From positions 1 to 64,000 of the forward strand of contig CACZVM010000010.1 of assembly GCA_902784585.1 (NCBI GenBank): 64,000 nt of DNA, read 5' to 3'. A model generated the notes under the pieces. That model saw nothing but the letters and a program-made list of their open reading frames with translations. It was not told the DNA's origin and did not search any database. Positions within the stretch are counted from its first letter, which is position 1, and each line of letters opens with the position of its first letter. Origin of the DNA: an uncultured Bacteroidales bacterium (lineage in GTDB: Bacteria > Bacteroidota > Bacteroidia > Bacteroidales > Paludibacteraceae). Made by a program: the position numbers and the translations under genes. Of this stretch, positions 55,575 through 61,310 are shown piece after piece.

Positions 55575-57169
55575 CGTCCTAAAATATCGTATTCCGTGCC
55601 GTTACGCACGATGATGATGTGTCCGTTGCGCAGCACCTTACGGGCAGCCTGCCCGTCTTCTACCTTGTCAATGGCCGTCTTTTCTGCACCTCGGTAACTG
55701 AAGGTGATGGCTCCGGTGGACTCCAGCACGATGTCGGTTATCTCATGGTTCGCAAAACCTGTATAGGCGGTTGCTCCGGCGGGATAAGCATCGGTGGCGC
55801 GGCCGTAGCGGCTACGGTTGGCTTTGGCCTCTATGATGTCCACGCCCATGTTGGTGGAGTCGTTGTTGACACTGTTGGTGGCCCATAGGTACTCGCTGAA
55901 CTTAATCTTGGTGATGAGCAGTCCTGCTCCGGGCAGATAGGTGTCCCAATCCGTCTGCTTACGGTTCTCCAGCAGGTAGAATGTTGAGGGACTCGGATGG
56001 AGTGCGTCCATGTTATGCTGATTGCCCTCGCACATCAGCAGTGCCTGTTGGTCACTATTGAGTGGACCTAGCCATACCGATTCGGGATGGGTCAGCACGC
56101 GCGGCGTGAGCCAACCCATGAAGAAGCGCTCATAGGCCGAGTAGGCGGGAGGCGTATTACCGTCGTTGTTGTACGGACCATAATCCATGATGTCCCACTC
56201 GTTGAGGGTGTTCAATCCCAGCGGCGATTCGTTGGTCTCGTAGAAATCCGGCAGACCGAGTACGTGACCGAACTCATGGGTGAACGTACCGACGCCGGCG
56301 TAGGTCTTCGCGGTGTAACTCAACTCGTTGGAGCAGGCGTAGTTGCGGATGTACTTTCCGTCCACCTTGCAGCTGATGCCCCATGCGCTTAGGTCATAGT
56401 TGTGCGGCCAGATGGTGTTGGCTTCAGGGCTGTCCGCCCTGCCGTAGCCTGCATAGATGACATAGACGAAGTCCACCCGGTTGTCATGATCGTTGTCGTA
56501 GAGGCTGAAGTCCACACCGTCATTGTCGGCGGCCTGGCAGGCCTCCTTGATCATCACGCCCACCTCATAGCTATAGCCGCTACTGCTGCCGCCGTAGTAA
56601 GATTGTGTCTTGCTCAGCGTGTAGGGACCTACTACATCAAACTGCGGGTTGTATTGTCCCCAACTCTGGTCGTGAAAATACTGACGGGCGCTGCCGCTCG
56701 CAGATATATTGTGCGTTCGTGTCCGTTGTCGACCCAGAAGATCGGTGTATTTCTCGGTGTACGAGTAGCTGCGGTGAAAATCCTCACCGTTGAGCATGTT
56801 GCGCATCGTGTCAGGCGAGGTGACAAAACTCAGGTCAGAGAAATTGACCAGGATGATCAATCCGCGTGGCGCGAGGTTGAGTTCGCCTATGCCCTGCTTC
56901 TGTCGTTGCACACGGCGTGCTTGCTGACGCGCGATGCCCTCGTCTATACGGGCTAGGCGTGCCTCGTCCGTCATGGGCAGCAGCGTCTGCTCGTCCAACC
57001 ACTGTCCCTCGCTGTCAGTCAGGTAGTGGAAGGCTGCATCGCCATGCAGATACACCGTCTTCTCCGTGCCGTCATCCGCCGTGCGTAGCACCGGACGACG
57101 CGAAGCCGGTACGGCTAATAAGAGAGATGTTACCGCACAAGCTAGCAACAATGTGATGGTGCGGCGCAT
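55571..57169 (-). CDS. M6-family secreted metalloprotease
   Basis: 532 residues: signal peptide (residues 1-22), a propeptide-like segment ([15 protein letters not shown], then [16 protein letters not shown], 20-56), and an M6 (immune inhibitor A-like) catalytic domain with zinc motif [13 protein letters not shown] (HExxH at 298-302). [21 protein letters not shown] is the conserved calcium-site region (shown in part). The C-terminal part is short, with no recognised sorting domain, although the end ([25 protein letters not shown]) resembles a truncated type IX tail. The gene starts one base after the stop of the propeptide-like gene and overlaps exonuclease III by 4 bases. Confidence 0.88.
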   Translation of the reverse strand: MRRTITLLLACAVTSLLLAVPASRRPVLRTADDGTEKTVYLHGDAAFHYLTDSEGQWLDEQTLLPMTDEARLARIDEGIARQQARRVQRQKQGIGELNLAPRGLIILVNFSDLSFVTSPDTMRNMLNGEDFHRSYSYTEKYTDLLGRQRTRTHNISASGSARQYFHDQSWGQYNPQFDVVGPYTLSKTQSYYGGSSSGYSYEVGVMIKEACQAADNDGVDFSLYDNDHDNRVDFVYVIYAGYGRADSPEANTIWPHNYDLSAWGISCKVDGKYIRNYACSNELSYTAKTYAGVGTFTHEFGHVLGLPDFYETNESPLGLNTLNEWDIMDYGPYNNDGNTPPAYSAYERFFMGWLTPRVLTHPESVWLGPLNSDQQALLMCEGNQHNMDALHPSPSTFYLLENRKQTDWDTYLPGAGLLITKIKFSEYLWATNSVNNDSTNMGVDIIEAKANRSRYGRATDAYPAGATAYTGFANHEITDIVLESTGAITFSYRGAEKTAIDKVEDGQAARKVLRNGHIIIVRNGTEYDILGR

Positions 57170-57170
57170 A

Positions 57171-57536
57171 TCAGATCTTGTTGGTTAATGAAATGCCTTT
57201 TCTGCGTAGCCAGCATTTCTCGCAGCGACTGCGGTTGGCTTCGTTATGCGCTTTGCGACGGCTGGTCACCACCTCTCCCTTGCGGTTCTTCTTGGCGTAC
57301 ACGAGCCATCCCTTGTTGTTCTCACGGATCTGCCATCCGTCGATGGTCATCATCCAGTGCATATGCTCATCGCCGCGCAGATAGGTCTGCAGGGTGTCGC
57401 CGTTAGGTTGTACACGATCAATGATGCCGCGATAGGCGGGTACACCACGTTTACCGGGCACCTTGTTAGCTTCTTGAGCTTGGACACCGAGGGTTACGAT
57501 AGTCGCGAGGACTACCAATAAAAAAAGTTTTCTCAT
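57171..57536 (-). CDS. Free-standing M6-protease propeptide-like protein
   Basis: 121 residues: signal peptide (residues 1-20), then one domain that matches the N-terminal propeptide of M6 proteases, including that of the adjacent protease: VPAYRGIIDRVQPNGDTLQT and YLRGDEHMHWMMTIDGWQI versus [10 protein letters not shown], then [16 protein letters not shown]. It stops where a catalytic domain would begin. An unusual CEKC pair (C105, C108) lies in the tail. It overlaps mlaF by 4 bases and ends one base before the protease ATG. Options: a separate inhibitor or folding helper for the protease, or the remnant of a second protease gene. The intact signal and tight coupling favour function. Confidence 0.75.
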   Translation of the reverse strand: MRKLFLLVVLATIVTLGVQAQEANKVPGKRGVPAYRGIIDRVQPNGDTLQTYLRGDEHMHWMMTIDGWQIRENNKGWLVYAKKNRKGEVVTSRRKAHNEANRSRCEKCWLRRKGISLTNKI

Positions 57537-58297
57537 ACGTTTCTATTGTTTTGCTTGATTTTCTTGAATAGTTCACTGGCGAAGACGAAGTCGTTGAGTG
57601 CTTCGTTGTCACTTGTCATGATCTCATGACGACTGCCTTGCCACTCTTTCTTGCCGTTTTTCAGGAATAGGATGTTATCACCTATCTCCATGATAGAGTT
57701 CATGTCATGACTGTTGACAATCGTGCAGATGTTGTACTCGCGGGTGATGTCTTGTATCAGGGCGTCTATCACGAGGCTGGTCTTGGGGTCCAGTCCTGAA
57801 TTGGGTTCATCGCAGAACAGGTACTTCGGTTCCAACACAATCGCACGGGCGATCGCCACACGTTTCTGCTGTCCACCACTTATCTCGCTGGGCATCAGAT
57901 TCCAAACCCGCTCAGGCATCTCCACGCGCCGCAGGCAGAATTCTGCGCGGGCACGCATCTGTGTAGTGCTCTGGCGCGCGAACATCTCCATCGGAAACAG
58001 CACGTTCTCCATCACTGTCATACTATCGAACAACGCACTGCCCTGGAACAGCATACCCACCTCGCGGTGTAGTTCACGGATCTCTTTCTCTTTCATCCGG
58101 GCCAGGTCACGTCCGTCGTATAAGATCTGTCCGCAGTCCACCTGATGCAGTCCTATCAGGCTCTTCATCAGCACGGTCTTGCCGCTACCCGACTGACCGA
58201 TGATCATATTCACCTCGCCGTCGTGCATCTCTGTGCTGATGTGATCGAGTACTACGTTCCCATCAAAACTCTTGACTACGTCTTTCACTTCAATCAT
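57533..58297 (-). CDS. mlaF: Phospholipid transport ABC ATPase MlaF
   Basis: 254 residues. Walker A GQSGSGKTVL, the Mla-type GMLFQGSALFDSMTV Q-loop, signature EISGGQQKRVAIARA, Walker B YLFCDEPNSGLDP and H-loop VNSHDMNSIMEIGD. It powers lipid movement between inner and outer membrane with MlaE. It overlaps mlaE by 4 bases. The substrate-binding mlaD gene is not in the window. Confidence 0.93.
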   Translation of the reverse strand: MIEVKDVVKSFDGNVVLDHISTEMHDGEVNMIIGQSGSGKTVLMKSLIGLHQVDCGQILYDGRDLARMKEKEIRELHREVGMLFQGSALFDSMTVMENVLFPMEMFARQSTTQMRARAEFCLRRVEMPERVWNLMPSEISGGQQKRVAIARAIVLEPKYLFCDEPNSGLDPKTSLVIDALIQDITREYNICTIVNSHDMNSIMEIGDNILFLKNGKKEWQGSRHEIMTSDNEALNDFVFASELFKKIKQNNRNV

Positions 58298-59031
58298 AAC
58301 AACAGCTTACTTAAAATGAGGTCCAGAAATAGTATCATGATATTGCTATTCACCACCGCATTGGTTGATGCGCGTCCGACATCGAGTGCTCCACCGCGTA
58401 CATAGAAACCGTAGTAGCTGGACATACTGGTGATGACAAAGGCGAAGACCAGACTCTTGATGATAGCGTACCATACGTAGTAGGGATTGAAGGCGTATTG
58501 CACGCCTATCAGGTAGTCGTGTATCGTGATGATGTCTGTGAAGGCGCCTACCGCCCAACCGCCCACTAGTCCGATAGCTGTGGAGATGATGACCAGCATC
58601 GGCATCATGCTTACAAACGCCATGATCTTTGGCAGGATCAGGTAGTTGGCACTGTTCACACCCATGATCTCCATAGCGTCTATCTGCTCGGTGATGCGCA
58701 TTGTGCCAATCTCTGACGCTATATTCGAACCTACTTTACCCGCCAGTATCAGACAGAGGATCGTGCTGGAGAACTCCAGCAGCAAGGTCTCACGCGTCAA
58801 CAAGCCTACTGTGTAGGTCGGCAGTAACGGGTTCTCGGTGTTGATTTTCGCCTGAATAGTCAGAATAGCACCGATAAAGACAGAGATGATAAGCACAATG
58901 GGTAAGGATTGCAATCCCTGTTTCTCCAACTCGCGGCTGTATTGCCGCCAGAACATACTTTGCCTATCCGGCAGACGAAGCACGCGCCCCATCAGCAGTG
59001 TATATTCGCCTATGTGTCTAAGTATCTGCAT
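58294..59031 (-). CDS. mlaE: Phospholipid transport permease MlaE
   Basis: 245 residues, five or six helices, with LEFSSTILCLILAGKVGSNIASEIGTM-type content (conserved GKVGSNIASEIGTMRI) and DAMEIMGVNSANYLILPKIM, both diagnostic of MlaE. First gene of the 11-gene envelope operon; promoter at 59054-59085 leaves a leader of about 16 bases. Confidence 0.95.
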   Translation of the reverse strand: MQILRHIGEYTLLMGRVLRLPDRQSMFWRQYSRELEKQGLQSLPIVLIISVFIGAILTIQAKINTENPLLPTYTVGLLTRETLLLEFSSTILCLILAGKVGSNIASEIGTMRITEQIDAMEIMGVNSANYLILPKIMAFVSMMPMLVIISTAIGLVGGWAVGAFTDIITIHDYLIGVQYAFNPYYVWYAIIKSLVFAFVITSMSSYYGFYVRGGALDVGRASTNAVVNSNIMILFLDLILSKLLL

Positions 59032-59040
59032 CCCTAACTA

Positions 59041-59060
59041 ACCTTTGCGGCTGCAAAGGT
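59041..59060. repeat. Promoter palindrome ACCTTTGC-N4-GCAAAGGT
   Basis: Perfect 8-base arms around GGCT. One arm is the -7 element of the mlaE promoter. Identical arms occur at 59138-59157 (spacer GCTA) and 8718-8737 (spacer GACT). Confidence 0.8.
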
Positions 59061-59085
59061 ACAAATAAATTTTGACATACGCAAA
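59054..59085 (-). promoter_or_regulatory. Promoter of the envelope operon (mlaE onward)
   Basis: On the minus strand TTTG (59085-59082), 20 bases, TACCTTTG (59061-59054). Confidence 0.85.
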
Positions 59086-59113
59086 TAAAAAGCATTTTTA
59101 TTTCGCTCTTTCT

Positions 59114-59144
59114 CTTGTGTAGGTCCCAAAAAGCAGTACCTTTG
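59114..59144 (+). promoter_or_regulatory. Orphan promoter facing prmA
   Basis: CTTG at 59114-59117, 19 bases, TACCTTTG at 59137-59144. No normal gene lies downstream on this strand before the convergent prmA. Confidence 0.65.
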
Positions 59145-59294
59145 CGCTAGCAAAGGTTTCGAATACTAAAATGGACCTTGGAAAGAAGGAGACAACCAGC
59201 GATGGCTATAGTGCTCATGAGAATCTCATGAGATGTGTTTTGTAAAATACTTACAAATAAAGGAGTTATGAGTAAAAAGTGGAAATGCGATTAG
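59145..59294 (+). other. Transcribed region without a recognisable gene; two tiny ORFs
   Basis: Downstream of the orphan promoter lie a 24-codon ORF at 59171-59245 (MDLGKKETTSDGYSAHENL, then MRCVL), a perfect 17-base palindrome TCATGAGA-A-TCTCATGA at 59215-59231, and an 8-codon ORF at 59268-59294 (MSKKWKCD) with AAAGGAGTT 3 bases before its ATG, a Shine-Dalgarno site stronger than at most genes here. The last ends across the prmA stop codon. It could be a small RNA, a leader peptide or the 5' remnant of a deleted gene. Confidence 0.4.
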
Positions 59295-60085
59295 TTTATT
59301 TTCCTCAATTTCAGCATACACCAGTCGTTGACGGATCGTGAGTCAAGCAGCTGTAGTCCGCAGGCCTTTCCGGCAGCGATGAGGGTGGGCGCATCGGCGG
59401 TGTAGAAGCCGCTGAGCCAGAGTTGGCCTTCGTGTGCCAGGCAGGTCGCATACGCCTCCATGTTCTCAAGGAGGATATTGCGGTGGATATTGGCCAGGAT
59501 CAAATTGAAAGACGGAAGTTGAGAGGAGAACGGGGCTATATTGCCGCCTAATCGGACGTCAATGTCCACGCCGTTGAGAGTGGCGTTCTCGCGAGCATTG
59601 CTGACAGCTTTGTCATCAATGTCAAGCGCCAGTACGTAATCGGCTCCGAGATGCTTGGCGAAGATAGCTAGCACGCCTGTTCCGGTGCCGTGATCGAGAA
59701 CCTTAAAATTGTGATTTGTGATTTGCGATTTGTGATTTATAAGCGCGTCCGTCATCATTGAGGTGGTCTCGTGATGGCCTGCACCAAAGGCGCAATGAGG
59801 GATTATGCGGATGCCGAGCGGCAGTTCCTGCACCGGATGGTCGGCCTCCCAGGCTGCATTCCAGTTCTTATCCTCGCACTCCTTCGCTTGGATAAAACTC
59901 ACGCCTTCTGTAGCGGCACAAAAGACCTTGATCTCATCGGTGTTTTGTGTCCAGATTTCCGATGGGATATAATAATCTTCCCCATCGATTGTGTCCACCC
60001 CGAGATCGAATAACTGCTGTTCAAACAGATCCTTCTGCCACTCTTCGGCAAAACGGGTCTTAATGTGTAAAACGTGATAACGCAT
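59291..60085 (-). CDS. prmA: Ribosomal protein L11 methyltransferase
   Basis: 264 residues. It methylates L11 with S-adenosylmethionine. The SAM site VLDHGTGTGVLAIFAKHLGA lies at about 127-146, preceded by FGAGHHETTSMM, and the LILANIHRNILLENM motif follows. The stretch NHKSQITNHN just before the SAM motif is encoded by a 7-base array and appears to be an insertion. It overlaps folC by 26 bases. Confidence 0.93.
   Translation of the reverse strand: MRYHVLHIKTRFAEEWQKDLFEQQLFDLGVDTIDGEDYYIPSEIWTQNTDEIKVFCAATEGVSFIQAKECEDKNWNAAWEADHPVQELPLGIRIIPHCAFGAGHHETTSMMTDALINHKSQITNHNFKVLDHGTGTGVLAIFAKHLGADYVLALDIDDKAVSNARENATLNGVDIDVRLGGNIAPFSSQLPSFNLILANIHRNILLENMEAYATCLAHEGQLWLSGFYTADAPTLIAAGKACGLQLLDSRSVNDWCMLKLRKIN
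59709..59736 (-). repeat. 7-base array in prmA
   Basis: Plus-strand units TTGTGAT, TTGTGAT, TTGCGAT, TTGTGAT. Confidence 0.92.
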
Positions 60086-61310
60086 CGGATACTAGATAAT
60101 TGCTGCCCCCGATGAAGATGGCATCGTCTGCGGAAGCATGGGTGATAGCATACGTAATGGCCTCTTGCGGATCTTCTATGGCAATGCCGTTCTTGCTCCA
60201 CAGAGCGAGCATCTCTCGGGCTGAGCGGGCACGCTGGGTTGAGGGGCGCGTGAAGATATAATGGAAGCGTTCGCCATCCGGCAGCATCTGCATGACTATG
60301 TCGGTATCTTTGTCATTAACCATACCAAAGACGATGTAGATATGCGGATTAGGCAGGTTCTGTAGCTGTTGTGCCACATAACGGATGCCGTGGCTGTTAT
60401 GGCCGGTGTCGCAGAGGATGAGCGGTTGCTTCTGCAGCGTCTCCCATCGTCCGCGAAGACCTGTGAGTGTGCAGACATGTGCAAAGCCTTCGGCTATTTG
60501 TGAATGGTGAATTGTAAATTGTAAATTGTTCAGCGCCTTCAGTGCGACGTAGGCCGTCTGCAGGTTATGTTGCTGATAGATGCCGCGGAGTTCGCACTCT
60601 GGTACAAAGCGCATTCGGCAGCGGCGCAGATACTCACATTGGTCGGCAAACCAGATAGGTGCGTTGCACACCTTAGCGCGGGACAGGAAGACCGGCTCTG
60701 TCTCCGGTTGTGTCTCTCCGATGACGACGGGCACGCCTGGCTTGATGATACCGCTTTTCTCTGCTGCTATCTCCGCAAGGGTTGTACCGAGAAATTCCGT
60801 ATGATCCAATCCTATGTTTGTGATGACAGATAGGATAGGCGTGAGGATGTTGGTGCTGTCGAGTCGTCCGCCTAGTCCCACTTCAACGACGGCGATATCG
60901 ACCTGCTGCTTAACGAAATAGCAGAACGCCATCATGGTCATGGTCTCGAAGAATGAAGGTTGCACGTGGTCAAGCAGTTCCTTATGGCGCGTCACAAAGT
61001 CTGCCACATCGGCTTCGGGGATAGGTTGACCGTTGATGCGGATGCGTTCGCAAGGCGAGAGGAGGTGTGGACTGGTGTAAAGTCCCACACGCAAACCGGC
61101 TGCTTGAAGGGCGGCTGCCATCAGATGACATGTCGAACCCTTGCCGTTGGTGCCGGCGACGTGGATGGCACGCAGCTGTTGATGCGGATTACCAGCCTCC
61201 TCCATGAGCCGAAGCATGTTGTCCGGCCCCGGTTTGTAAGCCGCTGCGCCCACTTGATGAAACGGTGGACGAGAGGAGTACAAGTATTCTATCGCTTCGC
61301 TGTAATTCAT
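60060..61310 (-). CDS. folC: Folylpolyglutamate/dihydrofolate synthase
   Basis: 416 residues. It adds glutamate to folates with ATP. GTNGKGSTCHLMA is the P-loop, VEVGLGGRLDSTNI and ITNIGLDHTEFLG the family motifs, and CDTGHNSHGI the C-terminal one. The start at 61310 (MNYSEAIEYLYSSRPPF) is the homologous start; the frame extends upstream only into dnaE. Start and dnaE stop overlap (TAATG). A 7-base array encodes NLQFTIHHSQ. Confidence 0.93.
   Translation of the reverse strand: MNYSEAIEYLYSSRPPFHQVGAAAYKPGPDNMLRLMEEAGNPHQQLRAIHVAGTNGKGSTCHLMAAALQAAGLRVGLYTSPHLLSPCERIRINGQPIPEADVADFVTRHKELLDHVQPSFFETMTMMAFCYFVKQQVDIAVVEVGLGGRLDSTNILTPILSVITNIGLDHTEFLGTTLAEIAAEKSGIIKPGVPVVIGETQPETEPVFLSRAKVCNAPIWFADQCEYLRRCRMRFVPECELRGIYQQHNLQTAYVALKALNNLQFTIHHSQIAEGFAHVCTLTGLRGRWETLQKQPLILCDTGHNSHGIRYVAQQLQNLPNPHIYIVFGMVNDKDTDIVMQMLPDGERFHYIFTRPSTQRARSAREMLALWSKNGIAIEDPQEAITYAITHASADDAIFIGGSNYLVSDALSRFTH
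60500..60527 (-). repeat. 7-base array in folC
   Basis: Plus-strand units GTGAATG, GTGAATT, GTAAATT, GTAAATT. Confidence 0.9.

Noticed and set aside
9080-60527. One mobile repeat family (insertion sequence or MITE) as source of the 7-base arrays
   Set aside because: Unit sequences differ among arrays, there are no terminal inverted repeats and no target duplications; only the period is shared.
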